Positions 10,201 to 18,667 of a DNA stretch of 51,488 nucleotides are shown here, piece by piece. A model generated the notes under the pieces. It was not told the origin of the DNA and searched no databases. It worked only from the letters and a program-made list of their open reading frames with translations. Source of the stretch: CAYXFD01 sp964464175. Its GTDB lineage: Bacteria; Cloacimonadota; Cloacimonadia; Cloacimonadales; JAJBBL01. The stretch lies in assembly GCA_964464175.1 (NCBI GenBank), contig CAYXFD010000022.1, positions 1 to 51,488 of the forward strand. The letters are read 5' to 3'. Position 1 is the first letter of the stretch. Every line of letters begins with the position of its first letter. The position numbers and the translations under genes are program-made.

Positions 10201-10296
10201 ACTGAAGCCACTCTCATTAATCAATTCGATTTCACTACCAACAAGACTTGTTATAGCAGCAGCAGTTAATAAACAAATCAGCACGATTTTCTTCAT
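7288..10296 (-). CDS. Large exported protein of unknown function
   Basis: A 1002-residue protein with a clear Sec signal (KKIVLICLLTAAAITSLVGS, cut near residue 21). The bulk is beta-rich and charged with no family motif I recognise. The last 200 residues are aromatic and contain several moderately hydrophobic segments (for example around FSGLSTAFFWGWSLIAG and IPYLAYLTLFSW), so the C-terminus may sit in a membrane. GAGAGGATAG precedes the ATG. It lies 9 nt after the ABC ATPase and 12 nt before the FN3 lipoprotein. From position it may be an outer, substrate-facing part of the ABC/vWA module. No function is assigned. Confidence 0.6.
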   Translation of the reverse strand: MKKIVLICLLTAAAITSLVGSEIELINESGFSDLKYKSFRDFSTYELLVAREIREAVHYNKAAGADGLSLSHINEFIILNQVFADSILVQVGVQLDKHEKVRIIAYDNEKVRYFRENKYIEFPHNNQHYIPLLNDNNEQVLTHICTIHHKGDYIYAIEVGDEAEPEIFIVSDLTAYDIDEKIDIEFYAHPFVPSIKVNGEDVEVVQGKGKYVLQIDANSQPEEIELYFTIANGDPIQKRVGRLEEYTEKSFRSDQDISRMTRFWTSYIEKEKNFQKRLDLLASIANNSNIQKERYNDLISSESFQLNLFVDKFQQFIPKGKNNKYDNIEQIYIKDDKYFALGSEGSEKKVYQLEENQIKSLIADNFAHDNFRAKFPHNKEKLYDIVSIYLKAPVYAYFTGEQAVWEKPDKATEFVINYGDESPETVSVDIDFPFRTSKRPVDIVARYNDFSSEPMLFEELPPVSNLKQDDSDQPNTIKWDFDVPSDQMVGHAFFVTISEKEVKAEDKSYSFDPNIVADSIYVHVRYTINEHSIDSEKIGISVTPHRILAFRKDQPNNRVVLEYHGNEKEITRRGFSFANWKVSKQDESKITVFDNGLTDSNPPETSLLRYSDSSGNYLEVYYHQNKFYEVKEDVIHLPKNFFEQVKIETPEYQTSKNINAILGKFADNRVNLSEFITDVKETPESFDLKFKYIMVGKNDDLWKDFSNDQDQLVIGDIAPKIPFYKSNYVNHQAAILSLMILTNYSKEESSPIRSTTIKGDSLRIFIPEDKWLSTGYRVPYDPFVDKGIGVLGGIGFTTSLVNSYGYHREYRETGISAEAIKYRRRAKEWDDWKWYLGLRSSYHVSDLLFKQYLRRESEFRRAGSLGVSDDYLLATTTFSGLSTAFFWGWSLIAGNDKYYDGLNLRPGRVNELFLWDFTFNNTLYGVSRFLTEEELSLSETMNYIPYLAYLTLFSWSQLTGSSREEKVLRHSCNGLVVFFLGKYQLKSVYSVVSEYFREYRMN

Positions 10297-10305
10297 CTAT
10301 CCTCT

Positions 10306-11133
10306 CTATCTTTGCAGTTCTGTCTTATAGTTATCAATAAATGAACCAATAGAATTATCCTTGATATGGATAAATTTCATCCAGATATTTTTCCCTGCTT
10401 TTTCCGTTTCATCTGAGTTTAATTTGTTATTCTCCGGTATGTGTTTCCTTTTGGCAGTTATGTCTGTCGAAGAGGCTGTATATTTTTCAAGGCAGTTATG
10501 CGGTATTGAATGATCGATCATTATGACCAGATTATCTTCGGCAAACTTCTTGATCTTATCCAATAGTATCTCCTTGTTATCATCGGAGAGGTTATTAAAC
10601 GGTTCATCAATAAAGATTACATGGTTTCTGTCTGGTTTAATCCTGCCGAACATCATTTCGATAAAGACTCTCTGCATTTGTCCGCCGGAGAGTGAAGTTA
10701 TCTTGCTGGAGGCAGATAAACTGGGAAATTTATTATGTATCAGATTCATGATAGTATCTATCTCCTTTTCACCCAGTCCCAGAATCCTCATATTATCACC
10801 AATTGTCAGCGGGAGCATAAACGGTTCCTGAGTTATGATGACCATTTCTTCCATTCTGATTCTGATCTGCTCTTTCAACCCTTGGGGGGAATACAGATAC
10901 TTGTAATCATAATCTGTTTCAGTGGAGAAAACGATTGTATCTTCTTCAATAACAGGGGCATGAATCAGGCTCAGAATCGACAGGAGCGTTGATTTCCCGA
11001 CTCCATTATCGGCATCCAATACATAGAGCCCTTTAGATGCAGATATCTCATTTTTAAGGTCAAAAATGATGCAGTCTTTATCACCAAAATCCAACTCAAT
11101 TGGCTTACCGGAGCGTATTGTTAGTTTTTCCAT
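10306..11133 (-). CDS. ABC transporter ATP-binding protein
   Basis: A 275-residue nucleotide-binding domain: Walker A DNGVGKSTLL near residue 42, Q-loop ITQEPFML, signature SLSGGQMQR, Walker B VIFIDEPFNNLSDDN and H-loop IMIDHS. It powers the permease directly upstream: its ATG overlaps the permease stop (TGATG), with GAGAGG just before, which points to translational coupling. About 50 extra residues follow the H-loop. The permease is FtsX/MacB-like, so the pair may transmit conformational change across the membrane rather than transport a solute, as FtsEX does. That is inference from the partner's shape and from the SEDS/PBP genes in the same run. Confidence 0.85.
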   Translation of the reverse strand: MEKLTIRSGKPIELDFGDKDCIIFDLKNEISASKGLYVLDADNGVGKSTLLSILSLIHAPVIEEDTIVFSTETDYDYKYLYSPQGLKEQIRIRMEEMVIITQEPFMLPLTIGDNMRILGLGEKEIDTIMNLIHNKFPSLSASSKITSLSGGQMQRVFIEMMFGRIKPDRNHVIFIDEPFNNLSDDNKEILLDKIKKFAEDNLVIMIDHSIPHNCLEKYTASSTDITAKRKHIPENNKLNSDETEKAGKNIWMKFIHIKDNSIGSFIDNYKTELQR

Positions 11134-12839
11134 CAGTTACCTCTCAGGATTGAATATAGATTATTGTTATGTCTGATAAACTCATTGATAAACCTGATAC
11201 TCAGCAGATAGGAACAGGCCATGAAAAGTAGCAATTCTACCGGGAGCATTAGAACCTGAGGATAAAACATTGAGTAATCAAACCTGTTGATGAAACCGTA
11301 GATGACCACCATTACCAGTTTGAAAAACAGGAACATAGTAAACGGTGCCGTCAGGGTGAAATATCTGACAAAGGCTTTATGATAGTTTGAGCAGTGAATC
11401 AGGAGCCAGGCGAGTTCTTTTCTTGAATAGGCAACGGTGAAGGCATTCATAACAAAAGCGGTGATAATTACAATCATCACGTTAAAAAGGAATATCGTCC
11501 AGAAACTCATCAGCTTAGACCGGTTATACTCTCTGACCTCTTTATCCATAACATGAAGCTTACCTATATCCGTAAAATACTGCTGCGTATGCCAGAATTC
11601 CAGACTGTCTCTCAGGGCATCAACGGTTAGATTCCTGCCGAAGTAATTATAGTTGGAGGAGATCATGTCATCATGATAAAATAATTTCTTCTGCGGAAAA
11701 TGTTCATCATCATAGAGACGGATATCCTCTATCAGGCTTTCGAATTGAGCGAATGGTTTCACGCCATTGCTTTGGAGATCAATCTGATCACTTAGTATCA
11801 GATAAGAATCTCTGTAGTCAACATGATCTACCAATCCTCCCTGCCGCCTTAGACAATATGTTAGGACAAAGTATCTCAATTGCATGATATCATAGGGGAT
11901 GATCCCTCTGAGGTAAATGTCAGATAAAAAGGGATTTAACTGATCCAGGTATTCACTTTTGACACCTTCAACTATGCTCGAGTTCTCTCTCGAATAGAAA
12001 TAGCCTCTCCCCGGTAAAAACTCGTAAAAAGAATCCTGCCAGAGTTTGTAAGAATTGGCTGTTATATACTTGTGATGACTTTCACCAGAAACATCGAATG
12101 GGAAGGAAACAGCCTTTCCGTCTGCTGATTGAAATCTGAGTAATAGGGTTTCGTCAGAAAGATAAGAATAGGAAGCTTTCTCCCATTCGTCGAGTTCGGT
12201 TTCAATTTGAAGAAGATATTTTTTGCTTAAAAAGAAGTAATCCTCTGAACCGTCAGATACAGCAAAAGGGTGATTATTATCAGGGATAATGCTACTCTCG
12301 ATGAATAATCCCGCAGTCTTATATACCGAATCTGTGCTGTAGAGATTGATCCCGGCTGCAACTCCATCTTTATCATGGTGAAAGTGCCATTCTAAGGGGA
12401 AAAAACCTCTCGAGTCCGCTTCCTGGATTTCAGGTTCTATATCCCATAGTTCCCGGGTTACTACATCAGAAATATGATAATTATCCTTCCCAAACATCCC
12501 GTTCAGAGAAAGATTTGAGAGGTGCTGCTTCTCCCGGTCAAGATCAATAACCAGCCAGTCGCCATTGATACTAAAAAAACGATCGGAAGAGAAACTATTG
12601 CGGTAATCATTTATCGAGAACCGATCTTTCTGGGCATTATTTACCAGCAATACGGTGTTGTATTTATAGTCATATTCCTGCAGCAGATTGTCCGCTCTGG
12701 TGTCAAGACTTCTCCCCTGTATAATTTGTAACAGGTTTACAATGAAAAACAGGATCAGAAAGGCCATAAAAAGAACAACCGATCGTTTCCAATTACCTTT
12801 GTTGATTAGAATACCTAAGACTATTTTATAGATTCTCAC
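11133..12839 (-). CDS. FtsX/MacB-like ABC permease subunit
   Basis: A 568-residue membrane protein. One N-terminal TM (about 22-42, SVVLFMAFLILFFIVNLLQ) is followed by a roughly 400-residue extracytoplasmic domain. Three TM helices lie at the C-terminus (starting near FWTIFLFNVMIVIITAFVM, TAPFTMFLFFKLVMVVIYGF and MLPVELLLFMACSYLLSI). This 1+3 layout around a large outside domain is the FtsX/LolE/MacB plan of mechanotransmitting ABC systems. The outside domain is not one I recognise and is larger than in FtsX. It is translationally coupled to the ATPase and lies 9 nt after the small exported protein. Confidence 0.7.
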   Translation of the reverse strand: MRIYKIVLGILINKGNWKRSVVLFMAFLILFFIVNLLQIIQGRSLDTRADNLLQEYDYKYNTVLLVNNAQKDRFSINDYRNSFSSDRFFSINGDWLVIDLDREKQHLSNLSLNGMFGKDNYHISDVVTRELWDIEPEIQEADSRGFFPLEWHFHHDKDGVAAGINLYSTDSVYKTAGLFIESSIIPDNNHPFAVSDGSEDYFFLSKKYLLQIETELDEWEKASYSYLSDETLLLRFQSADGKAVSFPFDVSGESHHKYITANSYKLWQDSFYEFLPGRGYFYSRENSSIVEGVKSEYLDQLNPFLSDIYLRGIIPYDIMQLRYFVLTYCLRRQGGLVDHVDYRDSYLILSDQIDLQSNGVKPFAQFESLIEDIRLYDDEHFPQKKLFYHDDMISSNYNYFGRNLTVDALRDSLEFWHTQQYFTDIGKLHVMDKEVREYNRSKLMSFWTIFLFNVMIVIITAFVMNAFTVAYSRKELAWLLIHCSNYHKAFVRYFTLTAPFTMFLFFKLVMVVIYGFINRFDYSMFYPQVLMLPVELLLFMACSYLLSIRFINEFIRHNNNLYSILRGN

Positions 12840-12848
12840 AACACACTC

Positions 12849-13520
12849 CTAAAAGCTTATAAACTGAACATCAATACTTAAGCCCGTCAGTAAACTCAAG
12901 AAGCTCGAGATTCGGTTATTATAATCGTTCTCATCAAAGGAACTCAAATCATCCACATAGACCTCAAGTTTCATTTTGTTTTGCCACATGTTTTCATGAA
13001 GCAACAGATGCATCAGAATGGTTTTGTAGTATTCAAAGAGTTTCGATGAGCTTCTTGCGCTGGTATAGCAGGGTATCTGTGACCGGTTACTTTGGATTCT
13101 CTGCATACTGTTTATCAACGTGTTATTATCGCTTCTTAAAACTCTGGTTCTGCCCATATCAGTCATTGTTTCGTAGATGAATGTGGGAGAATCAATATAA
13201 ACTAATCTATCAATTCTCTCCATATTTCTTATCATAGCTTCCGGGGTATAGTTGGCGGGGTTGAAATCGAAAATAAGGACTTTCATAGGCTTCTGTGAAT
13301 CAACTGTTTGTTTGGGAAAACTGCCACCAGTGAATAGTTCCCCGTCAACAACTGAAAAAGCATAAATTCCACTAAAATCCCTCCATATTCTGCTTCTATA
13401 GTAATCATTGTCCCCATAAAACCGCAGCACACTCGGCTCAGCTTTCAGCATTAAAGGTATAACACATATAATCGCTACAATGAGGATCTTTCTTACCGGA
13501 CTTATCATAAACTGTATCAT
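12849..13520 (-). CDS. Small exported protein of unknown function
   Basis: A 223-residue protein with an N-terminal signal or anchor (KILIVAIICVIPLMLKA, cut near residue 27). The mature part contains strand-like hydrophobic runs (VLIFDFNP, RLVYIDSP) and ends with LSIDVQFISF. AAGG precedes the ATG. It sits 11 nt after the vWA gene and 9 nt before the permease. It could be a periplasmic partner of the vWA protein; the alternation of strands recalls a Rossmann-like fold, but no MIDAS motif is present. No family recognised. Confidence 0.55.
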   Translation of the reverse strand: MIQFMISPVRKILIVAIICVIPLMLKAEPSVLRFYGDNDYYRSRIWRDFSGIYAFSVVDGELFTGGSFPKQTVDSQKPMKVLIFDFNPANYTPEAMIRNMERIDRLVYIDSPTFIYETMTDMGRTRVLRSDNNTLINSMQRIQSNRSQIPCYTSARSSSKLFEYYKTILMHLLLHENMWQNKMKLEVYVDDLSSFDENDYNNRISSFLSLLTGLSIDVQFISF

Positions 13521-13531
13521 ACCTGCCTTAC

Positions 13532-15781
13532 CTAAAACTCAAACAATTCGCTGACTTTAAGAAAAACATAGTTTGAAAGCCCACCACCGCCTCTATCGGA
13601 ATCGCTAGTATGAGAAACATTAAAGCTAAATGATCGATCTTTTACTTCCAAGTTGGTAAGTATCGAACTAAGGTTTCTGTTAATTGAAACACCCCATACA
13701 CTGTCACCTGTCAGGGCATTATAAAGAGCGGTATCGGTAAAAGGTATATCTTCATTAAACTGCCTGAACCTTCTCTCCAGCTTTCTCCACTCTTCCTCTA
13801 TCCTGTCAAAATCAGATATACCATAAAGGTTATTGATGATAATACCCCGCTTAACGGTTTCATTGAAATTCGCCTGGTGTCGTCTGCTATTTGCCAGTGT
13901 ACTTAATGTGTTGAATAAATCTTGAGATATCGCTACTCTATCCTCATAGTAATTTTCACTGCCGACATAATGAAATCGTCTGTAAACGGAGAGATTCCGG
14001 TCGCGGGCTTGCGGACTGCCGACAAGCAGTTCCAATATCTTCGGATTGATCACTACTCTGTCAGAAGCATCGTCGGGATCATACCTGTAAAGTCCCTTGA
14101 TCCCTCTCTTGTAGGTATCAATTATGTCTAAGGCATATCTTCTCGAATACTCGGCAACAGCTCTTTCGTAAACTGTCATAGTCTGAATAACTTTATGTTC
14201 CGGAGAAGTGTTCAGCCTCCGTTCCATCTTACGGATTATACTTAACAGATCCTGATAGGCAGACTGCTGGGTATCGCGCATGTGGGAAGCGCTTGTCCGG
14301 GTACTCATGGTCTCCTGGTCAGGGATAATGAAGATAATATTGATCCCTTTTTTCTCAGCTTCGCTAATAATCTCATTAAGAACACTTTCCTTGTTGTTGA
14401 AGTAATGATCATTGTCACCGGCATCAGTGACGACAAAAATAGTCCTGATCAGATGGTGGCTATCATCATCAATTCTGTTGATCAGGTCTCTCAGGCTTGG
14501 CAGGAGATTTTCGGTATATGTCAAATCTCCCTGCTCTCCACCGTATCTTATATTGCTAAAACTGCTGTGTTTCCTGATATTCGGTGTATGACTTTCTTTT
14601 TCTAAATAGGAAAAGAAATTTTCCCATAAACTATTCCCGGGAAAGAAGGGGTCCTTATGGAATTCTGATATAAAAACCTCACAGAAGGGGGCAAAGGGGA
14701 TAATACTCGTGGAATGGTCTATGAGAAAGTGGACTCTTATATTGCTCCGTACTTGATTAGCTATGTAGTAAGCAATCTGATGAGAATAATTAGAAAAGAG
14801 GGTAACCCTTCTGGTAGTAAAACCTCTGGAACGGGTCGCTAATCCAGAATAAAAGCTGCCCGACCGCTGATAAAAGTCGATAAACAGTTTCTTATGCTCA
14901 GCTACATGGTCACCACTTTGTGCTTTAATAGACGGAAATTTTTCTGCAATATAATTCTCAGTATTACAATACAGTTCTCTCAGCAGATGAAGGGTATCAT
15001 CGTCAACCGGATTATTGTTGGCATCCTTTAAATTTTCGAAGTAACTCTCTGCCCTTCCATCTCTGATCTTTTGATACCTTCTTCCTATCCAGGTAACAAC
15101 AAACTCCGCCGGAATCCAGCCCAGAACACCCTCCTCTCCTTTCCGGACATTGTAATTCAGGTCTCCCAAATCAGCTAAAAGATAAAAACCATCTTTGTAA
15201 TCCAGAATCTTATAGGCATCGTAGTTGAGAACATCTTTTTCAACATACGGTTCATAATCATAAGAAGGTCCTCTTCTGGTGGCAAGTTTATCGATTTCAA
15301 TCCTTTCTTCGACTGAGGTAAAGCCGATAAAAGGCATATACATCCTTTCAGAATCAACCATCTGGTTCTGCCATATAAAAGACTCGTCCAATTCGGCAAA
15401 ACTGACCAGAAAAGTACTCCCTGATATATCAGAAAGAGTTACCCTTCTGGAATCAGTATCTATTGCAATGACCCTGAAAGAGTCCAGGAATGAGAGTTTT
15501 CTGCCGGCAACTCTGATATTGTCTCTGTTGGAAAAAACCATGTAAAGATATGTCTGCCTTAACTGTTGATCAGTAAGTGGTTCAGCGAATACTTGATAAA
15601 AGTATTCGAAAGAGCTGTTCATCGGTCGGGTAATTGAATCCTGCCCTCTGTTTTCTATGATCCTTTCATTGCCCTGATCATATTCCACCCGGACAATTTT
15701 ACTGGGATGATACCAAATCTGAGCTGACAGACCTGTTGTTATAACAGTAAAAAGCACTATTAAAAAAACTGGGTATCTCAT
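13532..15781 (-). CDS. Exported von Willebrand factor A (vWA) domain protein with SH3-like segment
   Basis: A 749-residue protein. The signal peptide is cut near residue 20 (TTGLSA/QIW). Around 170-230 a segment with YKILDYKDGFYLLADLG and EEGVLGWIPAEFV resembles bacterial SH3 domains. The vWA domain follows: MIDAS DHSTS at 355-359 (D-x-S-x-S) and a later strand IFVVTDAGDND that supplies a further metal-site acid. vWA domains bind metal and partner proteins. SH3-like plus vWA is also seen in proteins tied to PpkA-type kinases. An ideal AAAGGAGG precedes the ATG, and the start overlaps the preceding gene by 4 nt. Exported location means it would not meet the cytoplasmic kinases directly. Confidence 0.75.
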   Translation of the reverse strand: MRYPVFLIVLFTVITTGLSAQIWYHPSKIVRVEYDQGNERIIENRGQDSITRPMNSSFEYFYQVFAEPLTDQQLRQTYLYMVFSNRDNIRVAGRKLSFLDSFRVIAIDTDSRRVTLSDISGSTFLVSFAELDESFIWQNQMVDSERMYMPFIGFTSVEERIEIDKLATRRGPSYDYEPYVEKDVLNYDAYKILDYKDGFYLLADLGDLNYNVRKGEEGVLGWIPAEFVVTWIGRRYQKIRDGRAESYFENLKDANNNPVDDDTLHLLRELYCNTENYIAEKFPSIKAQSGDHVAEHKKLFIDFYQRSGSFYSGLATRSRGFTTRRVTLFSNYSHQIAYYIANQVRSNIRVHFLIDHSTSIIPFAPFCEVFISEFHKDPFFPGNSLWENFFSYLEKESHTPNIRKHSSFSNIRYGGEQGDLTYTENLLPSLRDLINRIDDDSHHLIRTIFVVTDAGDNDHYFNNKESVLNEIISEAEKKGINIIFIIPDQETMSTRTSASHMRDTQQSAYQDLLSIIRKMERRLNTSPEHKVIQTMTVYERAVAEYSRRYALDIIDTYKRGIKGLYRYDPDDASDRVVINPKILELLVGSPQARDRNLSVYRRFHYVGSENYYEDRVAISQDLFNTLSTLANSRRHQANFNETVKRGIIINNLYGISDFDRIEEEWRKLERRFRQFNEDIPFTDTALYNALTGDSVWGVSINRNLSSILTNLEVKDRSFSFNVSHTSDSDRGGGGLSNYVFLKVSELFEF

Positions 15782-16551
15782 CTTGCCTCCTTTATTATGA
15801 CAAAGAATCTGTGCTCGGGAAGATCATCTTCGAAAAAAAATGCCTGTGGATTAAACTCTCTGCCGTTGAATTCATAAGCAGCGGGAGTATCCCTGAAAGT
15901 GAGATATACCGGATATGGCTTGAAGTCATTGTCTCTGAACATGCTCTTAGCTATTCTGGAAATCTCCCTGTCAAACTGATTTATAGTGATTGCCCTGCCT
16001 CTATTCTCTTCGTTGACGTAATAGGCTGCATAGCCTTGCATACTCGCCATCGGCTCATCATAATCAATCTTTATTTCTCTGCTGAATAATCCGGAAACAG
16101 CATCTGCAGCCGTTCGGAACAGAGATCCTATTTCTGCGTGAAACAAGAGCACTGTTATCACGAGGAAGATTAACACCAATATGATAAAAAATCTCTTTAA
16201 ATCAATGCCTGGCAGGGGCTCAGTATCTTCTGGTGGCTTTTTTTTACTGGACTGTTCTGACTTTAGTAACTTAGGTTTCTTACCCACCGGCCACTCTACT
16301 CTCTTTTTCTTTGCTATTACCGTATAGGTCTCTCTGCCGGTGTCATCGATAGTCATGAAAACAGCATCCCTCTCGTTGTACTTTCCGATCAATTGTATCA
16401 GACTTTCAAGCGTCAAGCCCTCTTCAATAAGTTTATAGCCATCCGGAACATCTTTAAGATAATAAGTCTCATTTCGGAGCTTGTCCTTTAGCTGCTCACC
16501 ATCAAGACTCCTGATCTCCTCTATAGTGATGTGATTCAATTCATTACTCAT
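15778..16551 (-). CDS. Single-pass membrane protein, unknown function
   Basis: A 257-residue protein. About 118 soluble N-terminal residues contain a compact alpha/beta segment (YYLKDVPDGYKLIEEGLTL, then YTVIAKKKR). A basic linker, one TM (about 124-145, FFIILVLIFLVITVLLFHAEIG) and about 110 outside residues follow. With positive charge before the TM, the N-terminal domain should be cytoplasmic. It sits 17 nt after the long coiled-coil paralogue and overlaps the vWA gene by 4 nt (ATGA), so it may link cytoplasmic signalling to the outside vWA protein. No family recognised. Confidence 0.6.
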   Translation of the reverse strand: MSNELNHITIEEIRSLDGEQLKDKLRNETYYLKDVPDGYKLIEEGLTLESLIQLIGKYNERDAVFMTIDDTGRETYTVIAKKKRVEWPVGKKPKLLKSEQSSKKKPPEDTEPLPGIDLKRFFIILVLIFLVITVLLFHAEIGSLFRTAADAVSGLFSREIKIDYDEPMASMQGYAAYYVNEENRGRAITINQFDREISRIAKSMFRDNDFKPYPVYLTFRDTPAAYEFNGREFNPQAFFFEDDLPEHRFFVIIKEAR

Positions 16552-16568
16552 TGATACACCTCATCTGA

Positions 16569-18491
16569 TTATTTGCAATAAACATACATAAGTTTGATAA
16601 AAAAATCGGTTAGCTTATCTGACCGGATAATCGGCTGCTGCACCTCAAGAACTGTTCCTGCCACAGGGGTGTGGTGCTTTAAAACATACTCCACCTCTTC
16701 AATCTCAAACACAGATGCCCGCTGCTGATTACTCTCCGTAAAGGTGTCGTGAAAAGGAACAGCAGCTTCTACCTGAATACCTGCATCTTCGCTCCTGTTA
16801 AAGGCATCAAGAAGGGAGTGCAGATGCTCGAATACCCCCTTATCCCAGTAGTATCTCTGCTTAAGCTCATCGCTGCTGTTAATCTTCATGACACCCTGTA
16901 AAAACATATAGTATTTATAGAACTCCTTATATATGTTGAGCATACTCGTTCGATTTGTCTTCATAAACTCTTCCAGAGTCGTATCAGGATTGCTGTCGAT
17001 CGACTCCCGGCACTTGAAGACAGAATCGGAGACACTTATCCAGAATTTCCTGTATAGTTTGGATTCTCGATACTCCTCATCATCGCGGTTCTTGGCTGCG
17101 ATGTCGGAAAGAAAACATATCAGCTCCCTGTGCTGGACGATACTCTTGACTGACAATTTCCGCTTCATTTCCCGGATATCTTCTTGCAATAAATCAAAAC
17201 CGGTACCCGATTCATCTATCGAAATCCCGGTCTCCTGACGAAGTGCTGCAATCAGCTTACTCAAGAAACCGATTTTACTCAACAAATCTTTGATTCTACC
17301 CACGATCTCCTCTTCGCTACCGAGCAGTTCGGTTACTTTTTTATAGTTTTCCAGACGGCTATGGACATTACTTATCTCGTTTTCGGTATTATGTTTATCT
17401 ATCCCCAAAAAATTCTGGTAATATTTCAATTTTGCCTGATTATCTTTAAATTGACTGACCGAGGCTTCTACATATCTTTTCAGTTCAGATAATGCCTCCA
17501 TCTCCTGACCTACCGGAATTCTTCTTTCTAAGATCGCCCCAATTGTCCATCTGATTTCTTCATTGAGAGTGCCTGAACCCGGAACCCTATTTCGTTCATT
17601 AGTATCCCGAGCGGCTTTTTCTTTCTCTAAATTATTTTTTTCTATCTTCAGCTCATTATACATTTTCTTTTTTACGTTCAATAAATTAAGAAGAGCCTCC
17701 TTCTCTTTCTGAAGTCCATTATTCTCTTTCTCAAACTTAGATATGTCAGTCTGAACAGTTTTCAATTTATTTCTTAACTCCCGGTTATCGGGTTTTTCCT
17801 TTTCTAAATCATCCTTATATTTACTCATGATTTTTTTATTCAGCCATAATGAGTAAATTAAACCAAACATTACCAGAAGTAAAAAGATTATAATGATTAT
17901 GAACTCCCTCTCCTCTATCAAACCAAATAAACCAACTGTAGCCTCGCCAGGCGCTTTCTCTTCTAAAGCCTTTATTTCTCGATCCTTCTTCTTAATGACC
18001 TTCTGATAATTTTCTATCTCTTTCTCTAAAGCTGATATCCTTTGTTGGTCTTTTTTATCATCAGGTGGAATGGTACCAGGTGCAGACCTGGCCAAAAATG
18101 CTCTCAACCATCTTTGATGACCTTTATCGTTAACCTCATAGACCATTCTTTTGTCATTCGCTAAAATAACAGAGATAAATACTCTTTGCTGCTCTTCAAA
18201 GGTCGTCTCGTATATATCCTCAAAGCGCTTAATGGTTTTTAAATCGTCTTGTAAGTTTCCTCTATAATAAAAATCACGGATTGCAAAGTGATTTTTACCG
18301 TCATGAAACTTCCTGTTTATAAGGGTTCTCAGTGAAAAATTTTGATTATCATATATAGATTGACAATCCCGCAGTAGACTAGTTTTACTATCAGGAATCT
18401 TCGAATCAAGTAAATTTTTAAAGTCTTCAGCACTACATAATACAACCGCCATAGCCATTATCAACACTAACAAAATCATTTTTTTAAGCAA
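16569..18491 (-). CDS. Signal-anchored coiled-coil membrane protein, long paralogue
   Basis: Layout: signal segment MILLVLIMAMAVVLCS, about 130 outside residues, a coiled coil ending KKKDREIKALEEK, one TM (EFIIIIIFLLLVMFGLIYSL), then about 400 cytoplasmic residues rich in coiled coil (EKENNGLQKEKEALLNLL and others). I choose TTG at 18491: GGGGAGGAG stands just before it, and the protein then starts LLKKMILL like its paralogue MRKLIRKMILL. An in-frame ATG at 18569, also with AGGAG upstream, would add 26 residues, but those mirror the C-terminal end of the kinase-Hsp70 protein and look like a duplication relic. The first ~185 residues nearly match the 252-residue neighbour. The cytoplasmic half could dock kinase-Hsp70 or FHA partners; no catalytic motif is visible. 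Confidence 0.65.
   Translation of the reverse strand: MLKKMILLVLIMAMAVVLCSAEDFKNLLDSKIPDSKTSLLRDCQSIYDNQNFSLRTLINRKFHDGKNHFAIRDFYYRGNLQDDLKTIKRFEDIYETTFEEQQRVFISVILANDKRMVYEVNDKGHQRWLRAFLARSAPGTIPPDDKKDQQRISALEKEIENYQKVIKKKDREIKALEEKAPGEATVGLFGLIEEREFIIIIIFLLLVMFGLIYSLWLNKKIMSKYKDDLEKEKPDNRELRNKLKTVQTDISKFEKENNGLQKEKEALLNLLNVKKKMYNELKIEKNNLEKEKAARDTNERNRVPGSGTLNEEIRWTIGAILERRIPVGQEMEALSELKRYVEASVSQFKDNQAKLKYYQNFLGIDKHNTENEISNVHSRLENYKKVTELLGSEEEIVGRIKDLLSKIGFLSKLIAALRQETGISIDESGTGFDLLQEDIREMKRKLSVKSIVQHRELICFLSDIAAKNRDDEEYRESKLYRKFWISVSDSVFKCRESIDSNPDTTLEEFMKTNRTSMLNIYKEFYKYYMFLQGVMKINSSDELKQRYYWDKGVFEHLHSLLDAFNRSEDAGIQVEAAVPFHDTFTESNQQRASVFEIEEVEYVLKHHTPVAGTVLEVQQPIIRSDKLTDFFIKLMYVYCK
17901..18483 (-). 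repeat. Near-identical 580-bp duplication, copy 1
   Basis: Matches 18827-19409 at a constant offset of 926 bp with no indels and only a handful of substitutions, clustered at its left end (17930-17965). It covers the signal, outside domain and coiled coil of the long paralogue. A more diverged part of the same duplication continues to about 18570 and corresponds to the 3' end of the kinase-Hsp70 gene. Confidence 0.9.
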
Positions 18492-18667
18492 TTTCTCCTC
18501 CCCGCTCTTACATCTCATCTGTTTCAGATAGATAGCAAACAAGCTTATGATACCGGATATCATTCCCATACTCTGATCTCCTAAGCTTGCTTTTTTGGGT
18601 TGTCTGCCGGGTGTAAACCAGAAGAACTAATAAACCTCATAATTCCCTCTCCCCGTCCGACACTGAA

